This document shows positions 8,704-17,404 of a stretch of DNA of 64,000 bases, one piece after another (positions within the stretch are counted from its first letter, which is position 1; every line of letters starts with the position of its first letter). The notes under the pieces were generated by a model. That model had not been told where the DNA came from, did no database searches, and saw nothing but the letters and a program-made list of their open reading frames with translations. Source of the stretch: a candidate division WOR-3 bacterium. GTDB lineage: Bacteria; Hydrothermota; Tepidihabitantia; Tepidihabitantales; Tepidihabitantaceae. The stretch covers positions 633,538 to 697,537 of the forward strand of contig JBDRTY010000001.1 of assembly GCA_039801085.1 (NCBI GenBank), in the 5' to 3' direction. A program made the translations under genes and the position numbers.

Positions 8704-9654
8704 ATGACAGTGGAGTTTTTTGGGGAGAGAATTATTGATTTAAATTTTTCACCGCCGAACTGCCTGATCAGCTATCTGGGTGCGGTGACTGCCCTCCTGC
8801 GCAACCGGGGAATCAAGTGTGATCTGACCGATGTTGCCGGGATGAGCGGTTATGCCTTTATCATCAATATCCATCCAGAGCTGCTGCCGACCGGACCGGT
8901 GGCATTTGACTGGGAGGTGCTGATCGAGGGGACGCGGGCACTGGGGATTGAGGTTGAGCTGGTAGCAGTGGCAAGGGGAGATAATGACGAAGCCAATTTT
9001 ACCGAGCTGTTTCAGCGGGTACGCGAAGAGATTGAGGCGGGGCGTCCCTGTATTGTCTGGGGTGCGGGCGACGGACCCCAGTTTGGTCTGGTCACGGGTT
9101 ACCGGCAGGATCGCTATGTTGTTACCGGTGCGAAAGGGAAGAGGGAGGAGATCAACTATGACCAGTTAAAGGCGGTCTGGCGGATTGCAGCTATATTCGC
9201 GGGGGAGCGTTTTGAGCCTGAATACCGGCGGGAGGAGCGCAAGGCGGTGGTGCGGGCGGTGCGACTGCTGCACGGCACCGTTGCCTGCTTTGATGCGGAA
9301 TACTTTTCCGGTGTCCGTGCCTTTTCTGCCTGGGGTGATGCGGTGGCGCGGGGCAGGGCTGATTATGAGGGGCTGATTTACAATCTGCTCTGCTATTATG
9401 AGCTCCAGCTGCTGGCAGCCGGGTTCTGCGTCCGGCTGGCAAAAAAACATCCGCAGGCAGCACCTGATCTGAAGAATGCGGCGCACTGCTTTCAGAACTC
9501 ATTTCACAACTTGGAGCAGGCGGGAAAGCTTGCCTCCAGTCCCGCGGAAGTCAGGCAGAATTCGGAACCGATCGCAAGACTGCTGCGGGCATGCGGGGAA
9601 CAGAATGAGCAGGCAGCAGGGGAGCTGGAGCGGGCGTTCGGGCTGATGGAATAA
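8704..9654 (+). CDS. BtrH-like / C39-type cysteine-fold protein
   Basis: 316 residues, ATG 8704, three bases after the M23-like gene. The first 170 residues have a C39 peptidase-like layout: 'PPNCLISYLGAVTALLRNRG' near residue 19 with the candidate Cys, then 'GRPCIVWGAGDGPQFGLVTGY' style strands (about 115-140), as in the BtrH N-terminal family. The typical His of the triad would lie in that second segment, but the motif here has Q-F-G rather than H-x-G, so activity is doubtful. The C-terminal half is helical with several Cys and no recognisable domain. Function unknown. Confidence 0.55.
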   Translation: MTVEFFGERIIDLNFSPPNCLISYLGAVTALLRNRGIKCDLTDVAGMSGYAFIINIHPELLPTGPVAFDWEVLIEGTRALGIEVELVAVARGDNDEANFTELFQRVREEIEAGRPCIVWGAGDGPQFGLVTGYRQDRYVVTGAKGKREEINYDQLKAVWRIAAIFAGERFEPEYRREERKAVVRAVRLLHGTVACFDAEYFSGVRAFSAWGDAVARGRADYEGLIYNLLCYYELQLLAAGFCVRLAKKHPQAAPDLKNAAHCFQNSFHNLEQAGKLASSPAEVRQNSEPIARLLRACGEQNEQAAGELERAFGLME

Positions 9655-9679
9655 AAAAGGCGGGTCAGGTGACCCGCCT
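9652..9679 (-). terminator. Terminator of the C25 peptidase gene
   Basis: AGGCGGGTCA (9658-9667) and TGACCCGCCT (9670-9679) form a strong hairpin. On the minus strand it is followed by TTTTTTATT, making it a Rho-independent terminator for the leftward gene; the T-run coincides with the stop codon of the rightward gene. Confidence 0.85.
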
Positions 9680-9697
9680 CGGGATGTTTCTCCTCTT

Positions 9698-12600
9698 TTA
9701 ACGGTTCAGCACCGTTTTGACCTTGACTGAGGTTTCCGGAGTTGTGAGTCGGATGAAATAGATACCGCTGGCAACTCTGCTGCCGTTGTCGTCGGTGCCA
9801 TTCCAGCTGGCGGTATAGGTGCCAGCTTTCATTCTGCCGTTAACCAGTGTCCGCACAATTCTGCCACTGGCATCAAACACCCTGAGCTCGGCGCTGCCGT
9901 CCTGAGGAATCTGGTAACGGATTACCGTCGTGCGTCGGAACAGACTGGGGGCAACCGCGAGAATTCTGCCATCTTTAAGCAGGGTTGCGCCATAATCTTC
10001 GGCTATGCCGGTTGGATTGTCGGATGAGAATTTGATTGCATGGCCCGGAACCCAGGGTGAGGCACCGCGGTGATAGGTGCCGTCAAACAGCATCTGGATG
10101 TATTTCGTCTTGGTGTGGTCCTGAATGCCGACGGTGGCAGAACTGCCGGCGCGGTTGGCGGTCAGATACTGAATGACAAACTTGGAGTTGCCGTCCTCGG
10201 CCGCATAAGTGGTATCATAGAGGATGATTTCAAACTTTTCCCACTCTGAGCTGCTGAAATAGTGGACCGAATCCCATTCAATGATGAACCGGTGGTTGGC
10301 GGCATCGTGATAATACCAGACGCTGTCGCCATAGGGTGGATACAAGTCGTCCCAGTTGGCGGCGATCAGTGGTGGCATCTCGGTATTCGGCAGGGCGGTG
10401 TTGGACCAGGTGCTGACCGTGGTATAACCCGGTGCGATCCAGCCGTTGGAGCAGATTGAGATCTGGTTATAGGACTGGCCGTAGAAGATGAAGGGACCGA
10501 ATGCGGGTGGCAGACTGATCTGCACGGTCTGGTCATCAGTGAGCGACAGTCTCGTGCCGATGCCGTAGATTTCCACCCATTCAAAGGTCGGATGTTCAGG
10601 ATAAAGGATGTCCACCTCATCGTAAGCCCAGTAGAGTGGCGGTTCGGAGTTGTCCGGAACCGGGTCAACCTGCCGGATTTCGCCGACGATGATTGTGAAT
10701 GCGGCGGTGCTGGCGTAGCCGTTGTCTGCCGAGATGCAAAGTGTGCAGGGGATCGGGGTTTCGGGCAGGATTGCGCTGGAGGCGTAGACAGTGAAGTGGT
10801 CGCTGAAGTTGGTGGCACTGGCGCCAGCCGGGATATTGCCATAGACCGCTTCCGAATCGGTGACGCTCATTCTCGGATCACCGGAGCGCAGGAGTGCCCG
10901 GACATTATAGGCGTTGCCCAGTCCGGAGTTGCTGAGTGTTATTTCCAGATCCGCGGTTTCGTTCGGGTCCAGTCGGCCGTTTGGCTGGGAACCGGTTGAG
11001 TCCTTGACCACATGGTTGACAAAGACGATGCTCGGTGCGCCCACATACAGTGTGAAAAGCGATATCCAGGTGGAGTCCAGCGCATCCTTGCAGACCAGTG
11101 AGCAGTTGATCGGATAGCGGTTGGGCAGACCTGAGGCAACGGTCATGGCAAAGCCTTGGGCGTTGAATGCGGAGTCATTGCCGGCAATGTTGCCGAAAGC
11201 CTTAACTGAATCGGTGATCGTGACACCGGCGGTATGAGTGCGCAGTCGGGCGGTAACACTGTTAGCAGTCAGACTGCCGTAATTTTTGACCCACATCGGA
11301 ATCCGGAACGATTCGCCCGGGTTGATGATGCTGTCGCCATTGCCACCCGGCGGTGCATCGTTGATGTAATGCCGGAGATAGGAAACATATCTGCCGGAGG
11401 ACATCACAACGATGGAGTCAAGATAGGGGATATTACTGGCACCGCTGATTGCGAGCTTGAGAAAGCCCGGAGTCAGACAGGAGACGAGCAGGGTTACCTG
11501 TCCGGAGGCGTTGGTCCAGCCGCGGACAAATGTTTCATTCGGTTTCTGGAGCACAACCATCGCCGATTCCACCGGAGCAAAGCCCGGAGTCTGGACGGTG
11601 ATCGTAACCGGGATGTTGTTGCCGATGTTGATGGCACCGGGTTTTGAGACCACGGGCACAAACGGCCGGGCGCGCCAGATCGGAGTTGCCGGTTCGCCAA
11701 ACAGGTTGCGCTCCATAATCTCCATCCGGTATTTCTGGGAATCAAGAATTACCGGCACCCAGTAGTTTCTGCCATAGGAAATCATCTCGCCCTGATAAAT
11801 CTTGCGGGCGGTGCGGAATCCCAGAAAGCCGTAGCCGATCGCATAGTTCAGCTTCTCCGCAACATTCACCCAGCCGGACTCGTAGTTCATCATGACACCG
11901 ATGAAGCCATTGGGTGCGTGGTTGAACATGTTTTCGGCGATGCAGTCGCCATTCGTTGATCCCAGATCCCACTGGCCGACATTACACGAGACCGCGGTAA
12001 TGCAGTTGAGCCGGTTGGTATTGGTGAGGTTGATCATCATCTGGCTGGTAACACTTCCGTTCAGGTCATAAAGGTCGGGGGAGCCGTGGGCAATCACCGA
12101 GTTGAAGGTGTAGCCGGAGTTGAGCGAATCACAGTAGCGCTGGGGTGTCGGCTGGACCTGGCCGTTCCCGGAGTAATACATTTTCAGGTCAAACCAGGGC
12201 GGGGTGGGCGAGGCATTGGCGATCGAGTCGTTGTAATTGTCTGAGAAGGTGACACCGTTGGGCAGAAGGATTTTATTCCACCAGCCGCCGGTTGTATCCG
12301 GTGCGGTCTCGTAGCGGATAATCTTGCTCCGGACATTGGCGATCTCACTGAACTGATTCAGGGTCATCATGCCGACATGGACATCGGCATAACCGTCAAC
12401 CGAATCGGCGAGCTCACCGAAAATGTTATTGTTGTTCCGGTCCCAGGTGCCATCCAGATCCGAGAAATACATATCGGAGAAGAAGTCATAGCCATAGGAG
12501 CGGGCAACCCGGTAGTAGTTTGCCGGATAGTCAGGACGGGCGATGAAGACAAAGATTGTGCCCCAGGTGGTGTCCGCATCCTTGATGAAGTTGCGCATCT

Positions 12601-13420
12601 TTTCCGCATTGTCCCGTCCCGGATAGGTGGCGCAGATGGACTCCAGAATGACAATCTTTGAGCGCCAGCCGAGCCGGGTGCGCCAGTCCCGCAGCCAGAC
12701 CAGCGAGTCGGCAAACTGCTGACTGGTCATGATGACATGCTCGTAATTGCCGGGCTCAAGGAACCGGGAACCGAAACTGCCGGTTCGCTTCGGCGGGGCA
12801 AAACGGTCAACATCCTCAGGATTGAGCACCAGGTGCTTTACCTGATCGCCGAACATCTTCAGCTGCATTTCGGTGTATGCCGGGGTGTGATGCCGGCCGG
12901 TTTCATAATTGAGCCGGACGGTGATTTCTGAGACGAGATACAGTCTGCCTTCAACCGGATTGTAGCGGACCGGATAGATGAGAAAACTGGCAATCCGGTA
13001 ACCGGACATACTGCCGACATGGGCGAAGCGGGCAGGGTTTTCAGGCCAGATTTTGTTCTGGCTGTAGACGAGCGGATCCGGAGGCACGAACGGTTTCGGC
13101 TCGTAGTTCTTCTTCCAGGGGATCGGATGCTGAGCGGGCAGGACCTTGTAAGTGCCGGGAAGTGCCTCTTCCTTGAACGATACGATTTCCAGACCGGTGA
13201 CTTCGGCGTCTGCCGGAATTGCCACCTGATAGGGCAGGCAGGGCAGATCCGGTTCGCCCAGATTGCTGATATGGGCGGACATGCCGAAGTCCACGGTGGT
13301 ATAGCCGTCCTGACTGCCGAGCTGGACCGCAGCTGCCGGATACTCAAAGCTCCGGGTGAAGCTGGCGCCCAGGGCAATGGTCAGGCAGGCAGAGAGCGTC
13401 AGAAATACAAGACGCTTCAC
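9698..13420 (-). CDS. Secreted C25 (gingipain-type) cysteine peptidase with C-terminal sorting domain
   Basis: About 1240 residues. GTG 13420 is chosen because AAAGGAGG lies four bases upstream and a signal peptide follows at once ('VFLTLSACLTIALGASF'); the ORF could extend to 13555. After a propeptide-like region, the peptidase C25 domain carries the catalytic His in 'NSVIAHGSPD' and Cys in 'ITAVSCNVGQWD'. Next come CARDB/Ig-like domains with 'GDSIINPGESFRIPMWVKN', a beta-rich adhesion-like region and a C-terminal FlgD-like/type A sorting module ('LRVFDASGRIVRTL', 'ASGIYFIRL'). It is likely secreted and surface-bound and degrades proteins outside the cell. It has its own promoter and terminator. 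Confidence 0.92.
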   Translation of the reverse strand: MKRLVFLTLSACLTIALGASFTRSFEYPAAAVQLGSQDGYTTVDFGMSAHISNLGEPDLPCLPYQVAIPADAEVTGLEIVSFKEEALPGTYKVLPAQHPIPWKKNYEPKPFVPPDPLVYSQNKIWPENPARFAHVGSMSGYRIASFLIYPVRYNPVEGRLYLVSEITVRLNYETGRHHTPAYTEMQLKMFGDQVKHLVLNPEDVDRFAPPKRTGSFGSRFLEPGNYEHVIMTSQQFADSLVWLRDWRTRLGWRSKIVILESICATYPGRDNAEKMRNFIKDADTTWGTIFVFIARPDYPANYYRVARSYGYDFFSDMYFSDLDGTWDRNNNNIFGELADSVDGYADVHVGMMTLNQFSEIANVRSKIIRYETAPDTTGGWWNKILLPNGVTFSDNYNDSIANASPTPPWFDLKMYYSGNGQVQPTPQRYCDSLNSGYTFNSVIAHGSPDLYDLNGSVTSQMMINLTNTNRLNCITAVSCNVGQWDLGSTNGDCIAENMFNHAPNGFIGVMMNYESGWVNVAEKLNYAIGYGFLGFRTARKIYQGEMISYGRNYWVPVILDSQKYRMEIMERNLFGEPATPIWRARPFVPVVSKPGAINIGNNIPVTITVQTPGFAPVESAMVVLQKPNETFVRGWTNASGQVTLLVSCLTPGFLKLAISGASNIPYLDSIVVMSSGRYVSYLRHYINDAPPGGNGDSIINPGESFRIPMWVKNYGSLTANSVTARLRTHTAGVTITDSVKAFGNIAGNDSAFNAQGFAMTVASGLPNRYPINCSLVCKDALDSTWISLFTLYVGAPSIVFVNHVVKDSTGSQPNGRLDPNETADLEITLSNSGLGNAYNVRALLRSGDPRMSVTDSEAVYGNIPAGASATNFSDHFTVYASSAILPETPIPCTLCISADNGYASTAAFTIIVGEIRQVDPVPDNSEPPLYWAYDEVDILYPEHPTFEWVEIYGIGTRLSLTDDQTVQISLPPAFGPFIFYGQSYNQISICSNGWIAPGYTTVSTWSNTALPNTEMPPLIAANWDDLYPPYGDSVWYYHDAANHRFIIEWDSVHYFSSSEWEKFEIILYDTTYAAEDGNSKFVIQYLTANRAGSSATVGIQDHTKTKYIQMLFDGTYHRGASPWVPGHAIKFSSDNPTGIAEDYGATLLKDGRILAVAPSLFRRTTVIRYQIPQDGSAELRVFDASGRIVRTLVNGRMKAGTYTASWNGTDDNGSRVASGIYFIRLTTPETSVKVKTVLNR

Positions 13421-13502
13421 TTGACCTCCTTTTTGCTCTGACAGCGTTTTTTTCTGTGTCATAAAGCAGGCCCGAGCCTGGTTCAAACTGACACAATATA
13501 AA

Positions 13503-13530
13503 ATTATCACCCGGCAGGCACCGATGTCAA
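13503..13530 (-). promoter_or_regulatory. Promoter of the C25 peptidase gene
   Basis: On the minus strand TTGACA (13530-13525), 16-base spacer, GATAAT (13508-13503). This gives a leader of about 75 bases ending in AAAGGAGG before GTG 13420. Confidence 0.65.
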
Positions 13531-13543
13531 CAATTAATTTCAT

Positions 13544-13571
13544 TTGACTGGGCAACTTTTGCCGGCAGAAT
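13544..13571 (+). promoter_or_regulatory. Promoter of the class V aminotransferase (leaderless)
   Basis: TTGACT (13544-13549), 16-base spacer, CAGAAT (13566-13571), then 8 bases to GTG 13580. The TTG of this -35 box is also the first codon of the longest possible ORF, which is therefore probably not the real start. Confidence 0.5.
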
Positions 13572-13579
13572 TATCATTT

Positions 13580-14722
13580 GTGCGGGAGTTAACGCTGGAG
13601 AAGGTGCGCCGGCTGTTTCCGGTGACACGCCGGCTGGTCTATTTCAACCATGCGGGTACCGGTCCCCTGCCTTCAACCGCAGTGCGGGCAATGCACGGTT
13701 TCATTCGCAAGGCGGTGCAGGAGGGATGCGTCGCCTACAGTGAGGCGGAGGGGGTGGTGGAAAATACCCGCATGATGGCAGCCCGGCTTCTGGGGGTGAA
13801 GCCGGAAGCGGTTGCCTTTGTCAAGAATACTACCAGCGGTATCATTATCGCCATCGGTTCCATCCCCTGGGAGGATGGGGACAACCTGATCATGATGAAG
13901 GACGCATTTCCCGCAAACACCTATCCCTATCAGCTGTTGCTGCCGGGGGTGGAGAAGCGGTTTGTGACCGCACTGGAGCTGACCGAAGGTCCAGAGTGTG
14001 TGTTCAGGCTCGTGGATGAGCGGACCCGGGTGGTGGCGCTGGACTGGGTCCATTTTCTCTCCGGTGCCCGGTTTGACATCAATGCGATCGGCGCCTTCTG
14101 CCAGCAGCACAATATCTTTTTTATTCTGGATGCGATTCAGGGGTTGGGAGCGGTAAATCACAATTTCAGTTCCACCGGTGCCGACTTTGTTGTTGCCGGC
14201 GGAGGCAAATGGCTGCTGGCACCGCAGGGGATCGGAATTATGTATGTTAATTTAAGAAAACTGCCCCGGCTCAAGCCTTTTAATCTCGGCTGGCTTTCCG
14301 CTAACTGGCAGGAGTTTAACGATATTTTTACCCCCAAACCCCTGAAGAAGACCGCCGCCCGTTTTGAGGAGGGAACAAAGAATTACATCGGCATCTACGG
14401 CCTGGGTGCGGCGCTCAAACTGCTGCTTGATTTCGGACCGGAAAGGGTGGAAGCCCGGGTCCGCCAGCTGACCGGACAGCTGCGGGAACTGCTGAAAGGG
14501 GCGGAGTTTGAGATTATGACTCCGGCGCCGGATGAGAAGCGCGCCGGCATCATCACCTGCCGGAAGCCGGACCGGGATATGGCTGGGATCGGGGCACAGC
14601 TGGAGACCGCAGGTTTTGTCTGTGCGGTGCGGGAGGGCTGGCTGCGGATTTCGCCCCATTTCTACAATACTGAGGAGGAGGTTGAAAGGTTTGTCCGCCA
14701 GCTTAAAATTGTTGCCGGCTGA
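13580..14722 (+). CDS. Class V aminotransferase (cysteine desulfurase/isopenicillin-epimerase superfamily)
   Basis: 380 residues from GTG 13580; an upstream in-frame TTG at 13544 lies in the -35 box of the promoter and has no ribosome-binding site. Family signs are 'RLVYFNHAGTGPLP' near the start, 'FILDAIQGLGAVNHNF' with the Asp that contacts the PLP ring nitrogen, and 'VVAGGGKWLLAPQGIGIMYV' with the Schiff-base lysine. The C-terminal domain ends 'GWLRISPHFYNTEEEVERFV', typical of the fold. The enzyme uses pyridoxal phosphate on an amino acid, but the substrate cannot be assigned; no SufU/IscU partner is adjacent. It is followed after 3 bases by the PEGA-like gene. Confidence 0.88.
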   Translation: MRELTLEKVRRLFPVTRRLVYFNHAGTGPLPSTAVRAMHGFIRKAVQEGCVAYSEAEGVVENTRMMAARLLGVKPEAVAFVKNTTSGIIIAIGSIPWEDGDNLIMMKDAFPANTYPYQLLLPGVEKRFVTALELTEGPECVFRLVDERTRVVALDWVHFLSGARFDINAIGAFCQQHNIFFILDAIQGLGAVNHNFSSTGADFVVAGGGKWLLAPQGIGIMYVNLRKLPRLKPFNLGWLSANWQEFNDIFTPKPLKKTAARFEEGTKNYIGIYGLGAALKLLLDFGPERVEARVRQLTGQLRELLKGAEFEIMTPAPDEKRAGIITCRKPDRDMAGIGAQLETAGFVCAVREGWLRISPHFYNTEEEVERFVRQLKIVAG

Positions 14723-14725
14723 TTT

Positions 14726-15385
14726 ATGGATTTGAGAAAAACGGTCGCCCTACTTCTTTCCGGACTGCTGCTCGTACCACCGGTGCAGGCAGCGGGTGAT
14801 GGTGGTGCCGGTATTATTGACGAAGGGGGCGGCGAGTTCCGGATTGAGGTACCGGTGACGACACCTCAGGAGGATACGGTCCGTCAGGTTCAGCCTCAGA
14901 CTCCGGCAGACCGGTCCGGGCTGTTTGAGGAGTCCGGTGCCGGAATCGGCTATCTCGTGGTTGAGCCGGATGCGGTGCCAGATTCCATCTTCCTTGACGG
15001 CAGGCGGGTGCTGATTGACCGGCAGGACAAGCTGCTTGCGGTCCAGCAGGGCAGACATTATCTGAGCCTGTTTGATGTCCGGGATGTTTATCTGGCGTTC
15101 CGGGATGAGACACCATCAGTTTTCTGGCAGCGGATTGCACCCGGGCTCCAGGTTGACCGGTATGCCCTGATGTCCAGTTATGAACGGGAGGCGGTCCGGA
15201 CAGGGACAAAATGGGTCAGTGTCCTGCCCGAGGACACAATCGCAGTCCGGGTTTCCCGCCAGGAGATAGCGCAGACCTACCGGCGCCATGCCGGCACCGC
15301 AGCACTGACCTTTTTCAGTGTAACTGCAGTGATTGCGGCGGCGATGATCGGCAGTGTGATGTTTATTACCATGGACGGTGAATAG
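14726..15385 (+). CDS. Exported protein with PEGA-like domain and C-terminal membrane segment
   Basis: 219 residues. The N-terminus is a signal peptide ('TVALLLSGLLLVPPVQA', cleavage about residue 23). Residues about 75-120 ('YLVVEPDAVPDSIFLDGRRV') resemble a PEGA domain, a surface-protein module. The last 25 residues are a hydrophobic helix ('FFSVTAVIAAAMIGSVMFI'), so it may be held in the membrane with the bulk outside. No enzyme motif is seen. It lies between the aminotransferase and formate-THF ligase genes, 3 and 12 bases from its neighbours, and is probably co-transcribed. Confidence 0.62.
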   Translation: MDLRKTVALLLSGLLLVPPVQAAGDGGAGIIDEGGGEFRIEVPVTTPQEDTVRQVQPQTPADRSGLFEESGAGIGYLVVEPDAVPDSIFLDGRRVLIDRQDKLLAVQQGRHYLSLFDVRDVYLAFRDETPSVFWQRIAPGLQVDRYALMSSYEREAVRTGTKWVSVLPEDTIAVRVSRQEIAQTYRRHAGTAALTFFSVTAVIAAAMIGSVMFITMDGE

Positions 15386-15397
15386 AAAGGGGGCTTG

Positions 15398-17065
15398 ATG
15401 CCTTCAGATATGGAGATTGCTCAGAGTATCAGACTCCTGCCCATCTGGGAGATCGCCAAGGGGCTCGGGATTACCGATATGGACCTGATTCTGCCCAACG
15501 GCAATTACAAGGCGAAGCTTTCGGTCCGGCTCTTGGAACAGCTCAAGGAGCGACCGACAGGAAGACTGGTTCTCGTCACCGCCATCACCCCGACGAAGTT
15601 CGGTGAGGGCAAGACCACGGTTTCCATCGGGCTGTCAATGGCGCTCAACCGGCTGGGCAAGAAGTCAATTGTGGTGTTGCGTCAGCCATCACTGGGACCG
15701 GTATTCGGCATCAAGGGCGGGGCAGCAGGCGGGGGTTATTCGCAGGTGCTGCCGATGGAGGATATCAACCTGCATTTCACCGGAGATATCCATGCGGTGA
15801 GCTCGGCACACAACCTGCTGTCGGCGATGCTGGACAACTCGCTCCATTTCGGCAATCCGCTCGGGATTGATGAGCGAGAGATCTTCTTTCCCCGGACGAT
15901 TGACATGAACGACCGGGTGATGCGCTCAATGGTGGTCGGGCTGGGCGGCAGGGCGAACGGTCCGGCGCGCGAGGACAGCTGTGTTATTACCGCAGCATCT
16001 GAGGTGATGGCGATTCTCGGGCTGGCGACCGGCCGGGCGGATCTTAAACAGCGGCTTGCCCGGATGCTGGTGGCGCTCAACTTCGACGACAAGCCGATTA
16101 CCGCTCAGGACCTGGGTGCTACCGGTGCGATGGCAGCACTGCTCAAGGATGCGATCAAGCCCAACCTGGTCCAGACGACCGAGAATACGCCTGCCCTGAT
16201 TCATACCGGTCCGTTTGCCAATATCGCCCACGGCACCGCCAGCATCATCGCCACCAACGCATCACTCCGGCTCTGCGACTGGACGGTGATTGAAGCCGGG
16301 TTCGGCTCGGACCTGGGCGCAGAGAAGTTTGTTGACCTGGTGGCACCGCTGGGCGGTTTCAAAATTGAGGGCTGTGTGCTGGTTGCCACCCTGCGCGCGC
16401 TCAAGCATCAGGGCGGGGCGCCCGATGCCCGCAGAGGGATGCTGCGTCATCTCTGGCTCGGGCTGGAGAATCTGCACCGGCACATTGAGAATTGCCGGAC
16501 TCTGGGTATGGAACCGGTGGTGGCGCTCAACCGGTTTGAGGGTGATGCTGACGATGAGCTGAAACTGGTGCTCAAGGCGTGTGAGGAGCAGGGCACAAAG
16601 GCGGTGATCTGTGCTCCACACAGTGCGGGCGGCAGGGGGTGTGAGGAACTGGCACAGGCGGTCCTGGAGCAGGCGGAGCAGAAGCCCGGTGCCAACCGGC
16701 CGGTCTATGACTGGAACAGCCGGGTTGAGGACAAGATTGAGGCGGTGGCAAGGAAGGTTTATCATGCCGGACAGGTGGTCTATACCCCGCGTGCCGAGCG
16801 CGATCTGAAGCGGATTTACCAGCTCGGTTATGACAAACTGCCGATCTGCATCGCCAAGACTCCGCTTTCGCTCAGCGATGACCCGGAATGTCTGGGCGCC
16901 TGCAGCGGGTTCAAGATTACCATTTCCGCAATCCACATCCGTGCCGGTGCCGGGTATCTGGTGCCGGTCGCCGGCGAGATGGAACTTCTGCCCGGACTGG
17001 GCAAGAAGCCGAATGCGCTCAAGATTGACATCATGGATGACGGCAGGATTGTCGGACTCTCCTGA
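15398..17065 (+). CDS. fhs: Formate-tetrahydrofolate ligase
   Basis: 555 residues from ATG 15398 with AAAGGGGG upstream (TTG 15395 is one codon earlier). It makes 10-formyl-THF from formate, THF and ATP in the cytoplasm. The ATP-binding loop is 'TPTKFGEGKTTVSIGL'; other conserved stretches are 'RQPSLGPVFGIKGGAAGGGY', 'NLHFTGDIHAV', 'FANIAHG', 'EAGFGSDLGAEKF' and 'GEMELLPGLGKKPNA'. Length is standard for the family. With the glycine-cleavage operon at 57-61.6 kb it completes a one-carbon/THF branch; in this kind of organism it could run either towards formate and ATP or towards biosynthesis. Confidence 0.97.
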   Translation: MPSDMEIAQSIRLLPIWEIAKGLGITDMDLILPNGNYKAKLSVRLLEQLKERPTGRLVLVTAITPTKFGEGKTTVSIGLSMALNRLGKKSIVVLRQPSLGPVFGIKGGAAGGGYSQVLPMEDINLHFTGDIHAVSSAHNLLSAMLDNSLHFGNPLGIDEREIFFPRTIDMNDRVMRSMVVGLGGRANGPAREDSCVITAASEVMAILGLATGRADLKQRLARMLVALNFDDKPITAQDLGATGAMAALLKDAIKPNLVQTTENTPALIHTGPFANIAHGTASIIATNASLRLCDWTVIEAGFGSDLGAEKFVDLVAPLGGFKIEGCVLVATLRALKHQGGAPDARRGMLRHLWLGLENLHRHIENCRTLGMEPVVALNRFEGDADDELKLVLKACEEQGTKAVICAPHSAGGRGCEELAQAVLEQAEQKPGANRPVYDWNSRVEDKIEAVARKVYHAGQVVYTPRAERDLKRIYQLGYDKLPICIAKTPLSLSDDPECLGACSGFKITISAIHIRAGAGYLVPVAGEMELLPGLGKKPNALKIDIMDDGRIVGLS

Positions 17066-17068
17066 AGC

Positions 17069-17404
17069 CTAAGGACCGGCTTCCAGCGTTGTCCGCAGAG
17101 CAATCAGCTCCTTCTTGAGCCAGAGCAGAACCTCCCGTCCGTCTTTTGCCTGCGGGACCTCACCGCTCCGGCTGTTCATCGCCTGCAGTTTCTTCTTTGC
17201 TCCCTTGATTGTCATCTTTTCCCGGTGGAGCAGATGCTGAATCAGCTCCAGCTTTCTCAACTGCTCATCGGAGATGATCCGTCTGCCCGCAGAGTTGCGC
17301 TCAAACTTGAACTCAAACTCCTTTTCCCAGTAGCGCAGGGTGTATGCCGGCACCCGCAGAATCCGGCAGGCTTCAGACAGGGAATAAAACTTTTTCTCCT
17401 TCAT
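17069..17404 (-). CDS. MerR-family transcriptional regulator
   Basis: 111 residues. The N-terminal winged helix is typical: 'FYSLSEACRILRVPAYTLRYWEKEF' followed by 'RRIISDEQLRKLELIQHLL' and 'KMTIKGAKKKL'. A short C-terminal helix region follows; there is no metal-binding Cys. It starts inside the gpsA stop codon (TGATG), so it is translated with gpsA as the last gene of plsY-gpsA-merR. The placement suggests control of phospholipid genes, but that is inference. Confidence 0.9.
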   Translation of the reverse strand: MKEKKFYSLSEACRILRVPAYTLRYWEKEFEFKFERNSAGRRIISDEQLRKLELIQHLLHREKMTIKGAKKKLQAMNSRSGEVPQAKDGREVLLWLKKELIALRTTLEAGP

